DNA from: Leptospira limi
GTDB taxonomy: Bacteria > Spirochaetota > Leptospiria > Leptospirales > Leptospiraceae
Reading direction: 5' to 3'
Assembly: GCF_026151395.1 (NCBI RefSeq)
Contig: NZ_JAMQPV010000004.1
Location: 124,001 to 188,000, forward strand
DNA length: 64,000 bases
Positions 16,862 through 26,447 of this stretch are shown here, piece by piece (within the stretch, counting starts at the first letter, position 1; each line of letters begins with the position of its first letter). A program made the position numbers and the translations under genes. The notes beneath the pieces are model-generated. The model was not told where the DNA came from. It was given only the letters and a program-made list of their open reading frames with translations, and did no database searches.

Positions 16862-18427
16862 TTACTCCTTTGTTTTTAATGTTTTGGCAATGTGTAATGC
16901 CATCATCTTGTCTTTTTTCGATAAGTTTTTATATAAATGGGAGAGGTCAGTGTGATTACTGATCAATTCGGTGAGCCATATGGAATCGGTTTTTGGTACT
17001 CCCTTTTTTTCTAAATGTTCTGTTAAGAAAAAATCTCTTTTTTTGCCAAAACTTTCAACCATACGAACAAAAGAATTGGTCTCCACATTTAGTTTATACT
17101 TTTTAAGTGCTACGTAACCAAGGATTCCTAAAACTGCAAGTAAAACTAAAGAGAAGAAAGGTAATTCTAATTGTAATTTTTCCTTTTTTGGAGGAATTAC
17201 TTCCGCTATTTTCCTCTTCGGTAGAATTTGAAATTCTGGAAAATTGATAGAGATTGTTTTGTATTTTTTTTCTGCTAGGGAGAAAAAACTTAATTGGATA
17301 GGCTCCACTTTTTCCATTGGCATTTTTTCGATTTGATAGCTGTAAAGAAATTTTACTTTTGAAAGGAATCCGTATTCTCCTGAGTCTAGTTGTTGGAAAT
17401 TTTTTACTTTTGATTGATTGATACACTGAATCTTTTGATTAGAAAAAACCATTGGTGATATTCCTTCAAATCCACCTTCTCCTTCTATCATGATCTCAAT
17501 GTATGCAGTTTCACCAACATACACCTGTTTGGGAGAGCTGAGGATGTGCATTTTAAAGTTCCCAATAGCGCCTCTAAAATCATGAGGTGAGTTTTTTGGA
17601 AGGTCTAAAACAATGACCTTTGCAGGTATTGTATCAATTGTTTGTTGGAGTGAATTGAATCGTAAACTATCGCCTGTTATGAATTTAGTTTTACCTAAAA
17701 GGAAACTCCCTGATCTAAGTGCTGTTAATCCATAAATTTCTTTTGCAAACACCAGAGTTTTTTTAAGTACATTATTCCTTACGACTTCTGGTTCGATTTG
17801 AACTGTCACTTGCCTTAAAGTTTCTGAAAGAAAAAATGGAAATGAGATGGATTGGTTCGGGTCTCTCTCTAGGAAAGGTTGCCTATATTGATCATAGTAC
17901 AAAACAAAGTAACCAACTATAGGTTCACCTTTGTAAAATACCGACTTATTCGTATGAAAGGATACCTCTGGATTTTCTCCGGTAGTTGGTTCATCTATAT
18001 CAAACGGAAAAGACTTAAAAAAACTATTTGGTGGATTTTTTGTTTTTTTACTGACTTTAAAGTCAAAAGGAGGTGAAGAATATTGTTTGCCCGCATACTC
18101 AACCGTTATTTCGGGTAATTGGAAATTTCCTTCTTGTTCTGTATCAACGTAAAAGTTGATGATTTGTGATTTAGATACTTTGAAATTTACGATTTGAGTT
18201 TCGGTGCCACTCCCAACATATCGTATTCTGACACCATTACGTTTTACGTTTGTTTGTAATGTTCGAAAGGGTTTGTCTCCATAAGCTTTTACTTCTAATT
18301 TTGCAAATTCTCCTAAAGAGAATTCGTTTGGATGGAAAAAAAATTCCACTTCCGTAGAGTATAAGTTTGTAATAGAGGCAAAGAGAAAATAGAATACAAA
18401 TGGAATCAATTTACCAAAATTTCTCAT
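16862..18427 (-). CDS. batD: BatD oxygen-tolerance protein
   Basis: BatD-family protein of the Bat aerotolerance system, an exported, membrane-anchored protein. After an N-terminal signal segment (FVFYFLFASITNLYS) come two or more Ig-like beta domains, then a transmembrane helix near 430-450 (FFSLVLLAVLGILGYVAL) and a cytoplasmic helical tail. Start: ATG 18427, with GGGGAGG 11 bp upstream; the TTG at 18433 is closer to that site and equally possible. It overlaps batBC by about 17 bp. Role in the cell envelope or oxidative stress is known for the family only in outline. Confidence 0.88.
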   Translation of the reverse strand: MRNFGKLIPFVFYFLFASITNLYSTEVEFFFHPNEFSLGEFAKLEVKAYGDKPFRTLQTNVKRNGVRIRYVGSGTETQIVNFKVSKSQIINFYVDTEQEGNFQLPEITVEYAGKQYSSPPFDFKVSKKTKNPPNSFFKSFPFDIDEPTTGENPEVSFHTNKSVFYKGEPIVGYFVLYYDQYRQPFLERDPNQSISFPFFLSETLRQVTVQIEPEVVRNNVLKKTLVFAKEIYGLTALRSGSFLLGKTKFITGDSLRFNSLQQTIDTIPAKVIVLDLPKNSPHDFRGAIGNFKMHILSSPKQVYVGETAYIEIMIEGEGGFEGISPMVFSNQKIQCINQSKVKNFQQLDSGEYGFLSKVKFLYSYQIEKMPMEKVEPIQLSFFSLAEKKYKTISINFPEFQILPKRKIAEVIPPKKEKLQLELPFFSLVLLAVLGILGYVALKKYKLNVETNSFVRMVESFGKKRDFFLTEHLEKKGVPKTDSIWLTELISNHTDLSHLYKNLSKKDKMMALHIAKTLKTKE

Positions 18428-20060
18428 TATCAATTGGACCTCCCCGTTTATTTTTTAAAATGGAGTCGTTGGAAAATGGCTCAAACATCCTGTCGATATC
18501 GGATTGCTTTTGTTTGGAAGGATTCGTTTTGTCATTTTGTGGTTTTGATTCTGAAGGATTCGGATTTTCACCATTCCCTTGTTTTTGGTTTTCCGATGGA
18601 TTTTGCTTAGATTGGTTTTTTTTCGTTAAGTGTTCTATGTTTTTTTTTGCCGCGATTTGATTGGGGTTATGTTTTAAACTTTCCACATAGGAGTTGAGGG
18701 CATTTTCTTTTTGGCCTAATTTACTAAAAATGTTTCCCAATGTTAGATTTGCTTTTGATTTGAGGTTGGAGTTTGATTTAGGATGGGAAAGAATTTTTTC
18801 TGAAAGTTCTTTTGCTTCATTGTACTTTCCTAATTGATAAGCACTTGCTGCTTCATTGTAAATTAATCTTGGGTCATCTTGGAAGTATTCCTTTGCGTTC
18901 AAAAATTCTTTTTGGCTCTCATTGAAATTCTGGTTTTGGTAAGATTTAACTCCCCTTTCTACAGCATTCCCTCCTGGATCCAACTCCCATGCCTCTAAGC
19001 TATGTTGGAAAAGGATGACGCAAAATAAGAGAGTAATCATTTTGAGTGGGGATTTTTTCTGAAGTCCAATGGAGAAAATTCTTTCTAGTAATAAAAACAA
19101 CAAAGAGAGTAACAAATATGGATGTGCTCCATCTTCATTTTTAAATTTTTCCAATCTTTGGATCTTGTTTTTTTTCATCACCTTCACTTTGTCGATAAGT
19201 TGGAAACTCCCATCAGGATAAAAGGATATGTTGGAATATTCGCCATTATATTTTTCTGCGATCGTTTCTAAAAATTCCTTATTTAATTTGGATACTATAA
19301 CATTGTCTCCATAAGGTGATTCCACCAAATTGGAGTCATACGTAACAAATCCGCCTTTCCCGGTACTCGGATCCCTAAATTCGATTGGTCCACCTTCTTC
19401 TGTTCCGACCCCCCAAACCATTACTTCATTTTCTAGATCCGGTAACGACTGTTTTTCGTGGTCTTCCCCGTCAGTAACAATGACAGTGATAGATGATCGA
19501 ATTCCTTGATTTTTTTTAAGTACCTTCCCAACTCTTTCTAGAGCAACTCCTAAATTTGTGCCTTTTGTCCCTACCATTTCTACACTTAACGATTGTATGT
19601 AATCTGAAACGGCAGATAAATCAGTAGTCATCGGACAAAACGAAAATGATTGGCCTGCAAATACAATGATCCCAATTCGATTACCTTTTAATTCAGGAAG
19701 TGTCCTCAATATTAGATCCTGAAAACGTTTCAGACGATTTGGTTTAACATCTATTGCATTCATAGATAAACTTACATCGACTACAAATAAGATATCCGTA
19801 GATTCAAATTCCTTTGTAGATTCCACATCAATTGATTTGATTTTGTATAAAGACAATAAACACAAAATGAGAGCAAACAATAGTGATAGATAACGTAAGA
19901 ATAATAAAAACTGATTGGAAGTGGTAAGCCTTGAGTTAAATTCTAAATGTTTTTTTGTAAGTTGTGAAGCTTTGAAATTGATGAAGATTTTGATACTAGC
20001 AACGAGAATTCCCAAAAGAATGGTGATAGATCCAAATAAAATGACAGTTTTCATTTCCAT
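18411..20060 (-). CDS. batB: BatB-BatC fusion: VWA domain plus TPR domain
   Basis: Residues 1-75 have two hydrophobic segments. A von Willebrand A domain follows (about 85-300, metal-binding DVSLSMNA, later TDGED), then further hydrophobic segments (about 315-370), and then TPR repeats (about 380-490, including YNEAASAYQLGKYNEA) as in BatC. The C-terminus is Asn/Lys/Gln-rich. In many bacteria batB and batC are separate; here they are one frame. The MIDAS residues look intact. It starts at the last base of batA, so expression is coupled. It likely forms a membrane complex with BatA and BatD. Confidence 0.88.
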   Translation of the reverse strand: MEMKTVILFGSITILLGILVASIKIFINFKASQLTKKHLEFNSRLTTSNQFLLFLRYLSLLFALILCLLSLYKIKSIDVESTKEFESTDILFVVDVSLSMNAIDVKPNRLKRFQDLILRTLPELKGNRIGIIVFAGQSFSFCPMTTDLSAVSDYIQSLSVEMVGTKGTNLGVALERVGKVLKKNQGIRSSITVIVTDGEDHEKQSLPDLENEVMVWGVGTEEGGPIEFRDPSTGKGGFVTYDSNLVESPYGDNVIVSKLNKEFLETIAEKYNGEYSNISFYPDGSFQLIDKVKVMKKNKIQRLEKFKNEDGAHPYLLLSLLFLLLERIFSIGLQKKSPLKMITLLFCVILFQHSLEAWELDPGGNAVERGVKSYQNQNFNESQKEFLNAKEYFQDDPRLIYNEAASAYQLGKYNEAKELSEKILSHPKSNSNLKSKANLTLGNIFSKLGQKENALNSYVESLKHNPNQIAAKKNIEHLTKKNQSKQNPSENQKQGNGENPNPSESKPQNDKTNPSKQKQSDIDRMFEPFSNDSILKNKRGGPIDNEKFW

Positions 20061-21013
20061 TAGAGTTTCTCTTGTAAGGGGTAAAATTTTAGAATTAGAT
20101 TTAAGAATAGGAATAGAAAAACGACAAACACAAAGGAAGGGAATTTCGTTTCTTGGATTTCAAGAGGTTTTGAAGGTAATTCGACAACCTCTAGCCTATC
20201 GATTTCGTTTAATACTTCCCCCAAAACCTCAGGCGATTCAGCTCTAAAAAATCTTCCGCTGGTATCGGATGAAATTTTCTGTAATGATTCATAATTTACT
20301 TCGTATTGGCCTTCTTCTTTGCCAATACCTATACAATACACTTTGATGCCTAATGTTTTTGAAGTATATGCTGCTGTTTCTGGATCTAGTTTTCCAGTAT
20401 TTGATACTCCATCTGTTAAAAGGATGATTACTTTTGATTTAGCTTCTGAATTTTTTAATCGATATGTAGATAAAACGAGTGCATCTCCAATCGCTGTACC
20501 TTGTTCTTCTATATCTTCATTCGAAGTATCTTCAATTAACTCATCCAAGGCAGTTCGGTCACTTGAAAGTGGTGACTGCAGATACGCTGCTCCTGCAAAT
20601 ACAACAATCCCTATTCGATCATAAATTCTTTTTTGAATGAATGCTCTTAATAATTCTTTTGATACAGAGAGTCGATTTTTTGGTAAAAAATCATAGGAGT
20701 TAACCATAGAGCCCGAGATATCAAGTGCGATCATAATATCAACACCTTTAGTGTTATCAGGCATTAGGTTGTATTTTGCTCCTGGACCTGCGGAAGCAAA
20801 AACCAAAGATAACATTGCAAGATAAATCAAAATCTCATTAAAAATATAAAATTGTTTTTTGAAGCTTACCCAAATTGTTGATTTATGCTCTTGGAATCTG
20901 TCGGATTGTACAAAAAAAATAGGGCCATATGGATTTGTTTTCCATTGATAGATGAAAATAATTATGATTGGGATCAAAAGTAATAATAAATATGGTCTTT
21001 GGAAGTAATCCAT
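20060..21013 (-). CDS. batA: BatA aerotolerance VWA protein
   Basis: A 317-residue membrane-anchored protein with two N-terminal hydrophobic segments (residues 7-24 and 55-75). The VWA domain at about 85-285 has the metal site DISGSMVNSYDF and the later TDGVSN, and a C-terminal transmembrane helix is at about 295-313. It starts 1 bp downstream of the DUF4381-like gene stop. The family is associated with aerotolerance in Bacteroides and Leptospira, but its biochemical task is unknown. Confidence 0.9.
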   Translation of the reverse strand: MDYFQRPYLLLLLIPIIIIFIYQWKTNPYGPIFFVQSDRFQEHKSTIWVSFKKQFYIFNEILIYLAMLSLVFASAGPGAKYNLMPDNTKGVDIMIALDISGSMVNSYDFLPKNRLSVSKELLRAFIQKRIYDRIGIVVFAGAAYLQSPLSSDRTALDELIEDTSNEDIEEQGTAIGDALVLSTYRLKNSEAKSKVIILLTDGVSNTGKLDPETAAYTSKTLGIKVYCIGIGKEEGQYEVNYESLQKISSDTSGRFFRAESPEVLGEVLNEIDRLEVVELPSKPLEIQETKFPSFVFVVFLFLFLNLILKFYPLQEKL

Positions 21014-21014
21014 A

Positions 21015-21857
21015 TTATAAAAGAAAATCCTTTTTAATACGATTCCAAATGATTCTCGCGTCCTCGTTTGAAATCGTATTACTATTTTGATTGTATTTTA
21101 GGTCTCTAAAATAAAGTCTTAAGTCTCGAATGGAAGAGTCAGGTATATGAGTTTTATCATGTAAAATTGCTAAAAATTCAGAGTCAGTTGTGCCTAATAA
21201 GTTCTCTTCAAATTTTTCCGAGTATACTTCCTTTAAGTAATTACTAATTCGAAATGTAAGTTCTTTCTCGTCTATAGTTTCTGAATTGAGATATTGTTCT
21301 AAGAGGTGTAGTCGTTTAGTAGATTCTAATAATTTGGGAGGTTTTTCCCAGATAGCATCGATGATCTTTGGCTTTGATTTCCAATATAAATACAAAGCAT
21401 ATAATAAATATAAATTCAAAATTGTAAAAGCGATGAGTCCAATTAGTCTCAACGCATAAGGACCTGAAAATTGGATTGGTGGTTCTATATCTTCAATTTC
21501 AGTTTCATTGCCTGTTAAGTTGCTAAGGACTGAAATTTTAAGTTTCGAATTTGTTTCTATACCATCTTCCTTCCAGTTCACTGGTAAAAAGAAATCTCCA
21601 GGCACAAAAAAAATAACGGAAGCAGTGATTTTATTTTTGTCTTTTTTTACAGTTCGAATTTCGAAGGTAGGCAAAGTATGGTCTTCGTAAAACTTGCCTA
21701 CTTCTAAACTAACGTCTGATACATTATTCTCCCATTCAATGGTATATTCTATGGTGTCTCCAACATATAGATCTCCTGATGGGATTCTTTCCTTTGGTGC
21801 AGGGAAAATCGAAAAAAGAAAAGCAGAGAAAATAAAAATATAAACTATTTTAGCCAT
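21015..21857 (-). CDS. Bat-operon membrane protein (DUF4381-like)
   Basis: This 280-residue protein has a signal peptide (IVYIFIFSAFLFSIFPA), an exported beta domain of about 115 residues that resembles a single BatD-type Ig domain, one transmembrane helix (about 145-165, LIGLIAFTILNLYLLYALYLY) and a cytoplasmic helical domain. Its place between the DUF58 gene and batA matches the DUF4381 protein of MoxR-Bat operons. It overlaps the upstream gene by 8 bp. Function is inferred from position only. Confidence 0.7.
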   Translation of the reverse strand: MAKIVYIFIFSAFLFSIFPAPKERIPSGDLYVGDTIEYTIEWENNVSDVSLEVGKFYEDHTLPTFEIRTVKKDKNKITASVIFFVPGDFFLPVNWKEDGIETNSKLKISVLSNLTGNETEIEDIEPPIQFSGPYALRLIGLIAFTILNLYLLYALYLYWKSKPKIIDAIWEKPPKLLESTKRLHLLEQYLNSETIDEKELTFRISNYLKEVYSEKFEENLLGTTDSEFLAILHDKTHIPDSSIRDLRLYFRDLKYNQNSNTISNEDARIIWNRIKKDFLL

Positions 21858-22668
21858 GTTTTTGTGATTTGAACAAAGGAAGGATTTGGTTATTCAATTT
21901 TAAACTAGGGTTTATTTTAATTAGTTTGTTCCCAAATAAATTTTTTGCTGCCGTTTTATCTTCGTCATAAGTTGTCATTGGACTTTTAAGTTTGATCCCT
22001 TCCTGTGAAATTGGCTGAAACCACTTTAACCAAAATGGAAAATTCAAATCATCGATAGGATCCGAAATCCAAATTCCATATTGGTCCCATACTTTGGGGA
22101 TCGAAAATGTTTTTGTCCAAATTGCTAGATGATTAAAATCACTGATCCAATACGTAACTGCATACTTTGGATGGATTTTAAATGCATATTGGCTTGCTAT
22201 TGTATAGTTTGTTTGGTTTCCATGTTTCTGTTTATTCAGATTTTCGAAATAAGTGAGCACTTCGGTTTCTGTTTTTAACCATTTGTTGGACGAAATTGTC
22301 TGATTCGAAAAACTGATTAAAAAAATTCGGTTCCCTATTTTGATGTGAAATAATGATAAAAATAATGCAATTTGGAAGGCAGTTTTTGCTTTTATACCTT
22401 CCATAGATTGGCTTAAATCAATGAAGATTAGAATTGTGGCATCTTTTTCTTCGTAAAATTCTTTTGTATGGAGTTCGCCAGTCCGAGATGTTACATTCCA
22501 ATCGATATAACGAATGTCGTCACCGTATTGGTAATTTCTTACTTCTTTAAAATCAAGCCCTCTTCCCTTATCATTCGTAAAGATAAGTCCTCGCCTATTT
22601 GAAATGAATTTTTTCTTAGATTCCCATTGTAAGACTTGGAGTAACCTTTTTAGTTCGGGATCAAGCAT
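21850..22668 (-). CDS. DUF58 domain protein of the Bat operon
   Basis: The DUF58 core YQYGDDIRYIDWNVTSR (residues about 47-63) and the VWA-like FIDLSQSM are both present in this 272-residue cytoplasmic protein. DUF58 proteins accompany MoxR ATPases and VWA proteins in Bat operons and are thought to act with them. The start lies 1 bp after the moxR stop. Confident as a family, not as a biochemical role. Confidence 0.9.
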   Translation of the reverse strand: MLDPELKRLLQVLQWESKKKFISNRRGLIFTNDKGRGLDFKEVRNYQYGDDIRYIDWNVTSRTGELHTKEFYEEKDATILIFIDLSQSMEGIKAKTAFQIALFLSLFHIKIGNRIFLISFSNQTISSNKWLKTETEVLTYFENLNKQKHGNQTNYTIASQYAFKIHPKYAVTYWISDFNHLAIWTKTFSIPKVWDQYGIWISDPIDDLNFPFWLKWFQPISQEGIKLKSPMTTYDEDKTAAKNLFGNKLIKINPSLKLNNQILPLFKSQKHG

Positions 22669-22669
22669 T

Positions 22670-23650
22670 TTAAGGAACTTCCGTAACTGTTAAAATCCTT
22701 TTGATAATGGAAGTCGTGCTTACATCCTCACTGATAGCATCAATTGTTAGGTGAAGTCGATGTTTAACAATTTCAGGAAAATACCTTTGGATGTCCTCTG
22801 GTATGACAAACGTTCTTTCTTCTAATAAGGCATTAATTCTACTTACTTTCAGTAAGGCAAGACTTGCTCTCGGGCTTACTCCATGTGAAAGTAATACTTT
22901 TAAGTCTTTGTCTGATGTGGATTCTGGCCGTGTATTGCGTGTTAATTGAACGATATAAGAGAATAATTTTGGATCAACAAAAACATGGTTTGAAATTTCT
23001 GATATTCGCTGGATTTCCTTTGGTTTCATCACTTTTTTCAGTGATTTTTTTTCAAAATTTACATTCCCGTGTTGGTGAAGGATTGAAACTTCATCTTCAA
23101 AACTAGGATAATCAACATTTACTTTAAAAAGAAATCGGTCTAATTGTGCTTCTGGAAGCGGATAAGTTCCTTCTTGTTCAATTGGGTTTTGAGTTGCGAT
23201 GACAAAAAATGGAGGATTCAAATCAAAAGTTTGGTCCGCAATCGAAACTTGTCGTTCTTCCATACATTGTAAGAGTGCAGATTGCACTTTTGCTGGCGCG
23301 CGATTGATTTCGTCGGCTAACAATACATTCGTGAAAATTGGGCCTTTTCTAATTTCAAATGAGGAAGTTTTTGGATTGAATATATTTGTTCCAATCAAAT
23401 CTGCTGGTAATAAATCTGGAGTGAATTGAACTCGAGAAAACTTGGCATCGATAATGGATGCTAAGTTTTTAGCGACCAATGTTTTTGCAAGGCCTGGCAT
23501 ACCTTCCAATAAAATATGTCCATTTGCAACAAGTGCTACAAATAGGGATTGGATCACTTCATCCATCCCTGATATTGATTCCGCTAATTCCGACCGAATG
23601 AGTTTCATTTGATCGGAGATTTCTTTGATTTGTTCTTTGTCTATTTGCAT
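22670..23650 (-). CDS. MoxR family AAA+ ATPase
   Basis: This 326-residue AAA+ ATPase has Walker A GMPGLAKT, Walker B LLADEINR, sensor 1 ATQNPIEQEG and a sensor 2 region SPRASLALL. MoxR proteins are chaperone-like ATPases that act on VWA-domain partners, and here it precedes DUF58, BatA and BatBC. It overlaps the end of the MORN lipoprotein gene by 10 bp. Confidence 0.93.
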   Translation of the reverse strand: MQIDKEQIKEISDQMKLIRSELAESISGMDEVIQSLFVALVANGHILLEGMPGLAKTLVAKNLASIIDAKFSRVQFTPDLLPADLIGTNIFNPKTSSFEIRKGPIFTNVLLADEINRAPAKVQSALLQCMEERQVSIADQTFDLNPPFFVIATQNPIEQEGTYPLPEAQLDRFLFKVNVDYPSFEDEVSILHQHGNVNFEKKSLKKVMKPKEIQRISEISNHVFVDPKLFSYIVQLTRNTRPESTSDKDLKVLLSHGVSPRASLALLKVSRINALLEERTFVIPEDIQRYFPEIVKHRLHLTIDAISEDVSTTSIIKRILTVTEVP

Positions 23651-24960
23651 TGAGAAGCAGTCATCTTTGGCATTGGTTTATCTATCATGTAATACTCTGT
23701 TTTACCACCGATTGTCCAACATCCCATTTTTCTACCTTGTGGTTCAACAGGACCTCTTCCTAATTCTTTTCCATCTTCTGAATATTCAGTCGCATCTTCA
23801 GTGGAACGAATCACCATTCTTTTTTTTCCAGATGGATAGAAGTAAGTATAAGGTATACTTGGTTTATAATTTAATTTTAAGTCTTGGAGTTCTTCGTCAA
23901 TTTTAACAATTGAAAAAAACATTTTTCCTTCGCCTAAAATTTTGCCTGATTGGTCGTAAACTTTTGCAGATTCTAACATACTTTCATTGGCCATATTTCC
24001 ATGATAGGCGACTTGTCCGTTTTTATAATAAAACTTCCACTCACCAGTTCTCGTATGTTTTCTTGGTCCTGTACCAAATAAATTTCCATCAGGATAGTAT
24101 TCTTTCCAAATCCCTGTCCTTTCGTATTTGATATCTAAATTTTCAGAGTTTTCTTTTTTAGAATAATTTCCTTCTGCTAAGATATTCCCTTTGTTTCCAA
24201 ACATTTTCCAAAGGCCAGTTCTAACATCTGCAGAATAATTCCCTTGTGACTCTATGGCACCATCTTTATAATAATTTATTTCTAATCCATTTTTTAAACC
24301 ATTGGAATAGGAAACTTTTGTTTTGATACCATTACCATCGGAACCTACAAAATAATATAACCATTCTCCATCTTCTTCATTCTCTTTGAAGGCACCTTTT
24401 TCTACCCACTCACCTTTGTTATTTTTTCGGAAGTACGGACCATTTTTTTTGTCATCTACATATGTAGTTTCAGAAGATACGTTCCCTTGTTTATCGTACG
24501 TTTTGGCGATCCCTTCCTTTTTGCCATCGACCCATGGAGTTTCCGCAATGAATTTTTGAGGATTTTCTGGATCAGGTTTTTTCCAAATCCCTGTTTTTTT
24601 CCCGTCAACGTATTCTCCGATTTGGTCAAGTGTAGATTTATACTTTGGATTTTCAGGAGTTGACCCTGGTTGTTCGAATTGAATGTATTCTTCCCAATAA
24701 CCATGTTTAGGGAGTGATTTAATTTTTGGTGCTGCAAATTTGGAAACCTGGTCTTCTGTACATTTTGTTCCACCACATTCTGCTTTCACTTCTCCAACAG
24801 CTCGAATTCCACCTGAATTTTTGAATCGTTCGGTGCGGATCCATTTACCCTTTGTTAATTTGAGTTCAAATTCCTGGTCACCTGATCCATCTTTTACTGA
24901 TGCACCTGAACATTGGATTAGCAATGTTGTGATCATTAATGCATAAATTTTTCGATTCAT
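23641..24960 (-). CDS. MORN-repeat lipoprotein
   Basis: A 439-residue exported protein. The N-terminal hydrophobic segment ends in LLIQC, a spirochaetal lipobox with lipidated Cys17. The rest consists of some ten degenerate MORN (YwqK-like) beta-hairpin repeats of the form G.W..YY.NG.....G, as in GTGEWKFYYKNGQVAYHG. It should sit in the inner or outer membrane facing the periplasm or surface. It overlaps both neighbours and is upstream of moxR in the same operon, which suggests a link to the Bat system. Confidence 0.78.
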   Translation of the reverse strand: MNRKIYALMITTLLIQCSGASVKDGSGDQEFELKLTKGKWIRTERFKNSGGIRAVGEVKAECGGTKCTEDQVSKFAAPKIKSLPKHGYWEEYIQFEQPGSTPENPKYKSTLDQIGEYVDGKKTGIWKKPDPENPQKFIAETPWVDGKKEGIAKTYDKQGNVSSETTYVDDKKNGPYFRKNNKGEWVEKGAFKENEEDGEWLYYFVGSDGNGIKTKVSYSNGLKNGLEINYYKDGAIESQGNYSADVRTGLWKMFGNKGNILAEGNYSKKENSENLDIKYERTGIWKEYYPDGNLFGTGPRKHTRTGEWKFYYKNGQVAYHGNMANESMLESAKVYDQSGKILGEGKMFFSIVKIDEELQDLKLNYKPSIPYTYFYPSGKKRMVIRSTEDATEYSEDGKELGRGPVEPQGRKMGCWTIGGKTEYYMIDKPMPKMTASQCK

Positions 24961-25499
24961 GTTTCTATCCTGTCAAAGAGATGTGCTCGTTTCAATTTAT
25001 TAACAGATAATAATTCATTCGCAATCGCTATTTTCCCGCCTGTCAATTTTTCTGAGAAAAATCTTGGAGGGAGTATATGAAATGCACCCTCCCCTTTTAC
25101 ATATAGAATTTCCCCATTTAAGGAGGTTAATTCGCATTCAAGTAATACCTTTCTTTTGGCCTTTTTTATGGGCCATGCACGAATTAATAATTCTGTTTCG
25201 ACAGGAGTTGCTTTATGGAATTTAAAACTCATTGTATCCGTCATGACGATGTAACCTAAATGGAAACACAGTCCTCCCATTGCTTCGTCTAACACTGTCG
25301 ACAAAATACCACCATGCACGAATCCTGGTGCACCATTATAAAGTTTTTTGAAATTATATGTAAAATTTACCTCTCCAGTATCATCGTGGAAAGTAAAATC
25401 TGCTACAAGCCCAAGTGGGTTTTCCTTTCCGCAACCAAAACAAGTGTCATGATGGATTTCGTAACCATGTCTGGATGGATTTTCGATAGGTGAATTCAT
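24957..25499 (-). CDS. Hotdog-fold acyl-CoA thioesterase (PaaI-like)
   Basis: A 180-residue protein with the PaaI-type signature VHGGILSTVLDEAMGG (around residues 60-76) and the preceding CFGCGKENPLGL segment. It probably hydrolyses an acyl-CoA in the cytoplasm. Substrate unknown. The 4-bp overlaps on both sides place it in the operon that leads into the Bat genes. Confidence 0.82.
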   Translation of the reverse strand: MNSPIENPSRHGYEIHHDTCFGCGKENPLGLVADFTFHDDTGEVNFTYNFKKLYNGAPGFVHGGILSTVLDEAMGGLCFHLGYIVMTDTMSFKFHKATPVETELLIRAWPIKKAKRKVLLECELTSLNGEILYVKGEGAFHILPPRFFSEKLTGGKIAIANELLSVNKLKRAHLFDRIET

Positions 25500-26356
25500 T
25501 GTGTGTCCTTTGGAGTCTCTTCGTTTAGAAATTGATGTATGACGTGTGCAACCTTTTCCGGGTGATCCATATGCAAGTGATGACCACCGCTTAAAATCAC
25601 TTCGGATAAGTTTTTGATTGCTGATTTTCTATTAGGGAAGGCATTTGCAATCGGGAAATTGGATTTGTCGCCTAGTATGAGTAATGTTGGACAATCTATT
25701 CTTTCGCAAAACGAAACTACTTGTTCTTCCGTATAACGAAAAAAAGAATTAAAATGTAATCGAATATCCCGTCTTGGTTTTAGCCCACGTGGAGTTTTTT
25801 CAATTCCTCTTTCCATTAGCACGGAAGCAGAATTTTCTGTCATGTCCCCTGCTCTAAGGCGAATCGTAATCGCGGACTCCATATCAAGAAAATAGGTTTC
25901 TTTTTTCCCTCTTGGGTGAAGAATCTGTCTGATTGCCTCCGACATGATATCAGGTGCAGCTTGTGAAACATTTGTTAGTGGGCCAAGAGCTTCAATCAAA
26001 ATAAGTTTTTTGATTTTTAATAAATTTGTACCAGCAACTAACGTGGAAATGGCGGCTCCCATTGAATGGGCCATTAATATAAAATCTTCTATTCCTAAAG
26101 ATTGGACGATGGATACAATTTCTAATGCGTATTCTGCAAAGTAATACACTGTGTTTTCAGGTTTGTGGCTTGATTTGCCATGACCAGGGAAATCAATTGA
26201 GATGAATCTATACTCTGGAAAATAAGGAGCAAGAGGTGCAAAGCTATTTGCATTGTCGAGCCAACCATGAAAACACAGAATTGGAATGCCTTGTGGATTC
26301 CCCCACTCCAATCCCTCGATTGAGTGAAATTTGGTGCGAATTGAAATCGGCAACAT
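25496..26356 (-). CDS. Alpha/beta hydrolase
   Basis: The start is set at ATG 26356 (MLPISIRTKF), giving 286 residues. An upstream 72-codon extension would overlap the divergent gene at 26448 and shows no domain character. The fold is a standard alpha/beta hydrolase: oxyanion HGWLDN, nucleophile elbow AHSMGA (Ser), Asp in LILGDKSN and a C-terminal His in SGGHHLHMDHP. The substrate is unknown. It is the first gene of the long operon and is divergent from the small exported gene next door. Confidence 0.82.
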   Translation of the reverse strand: MLPISIRTKFHSIEGLEWGNPQGIPILCFHGWLDNANSFAPLAPYFPEYRFISIDFPGHGKSSHKPENTVYYFAEYALEIVSIVQSLGIEDFILMAHSMGAAISTLVAGTNLLKIKKLILIEALGPLTNVSQAAPDIMSEAIRQILHPRGKKETYFLDMESAITIRLRAGDMTENSASVLMERGIEKTPRGLKPRRDIRLHFNSFFRYTEEQVVSFCERIDCPTLLILGDKSNFPIANAFPNRKSAIKNLSEVILSGGHHLHMDHPEKVAHVIHQFLNEETPKDTQ

Positions 26357-26447
26357 AAATATATGGTTTCTCGGCACCTTCGGATTGTAAACATTTATCT
26401 GGCGAAATAGACTTGATTCTTTATTTTGCTCTGATGGTATTTGTGGT

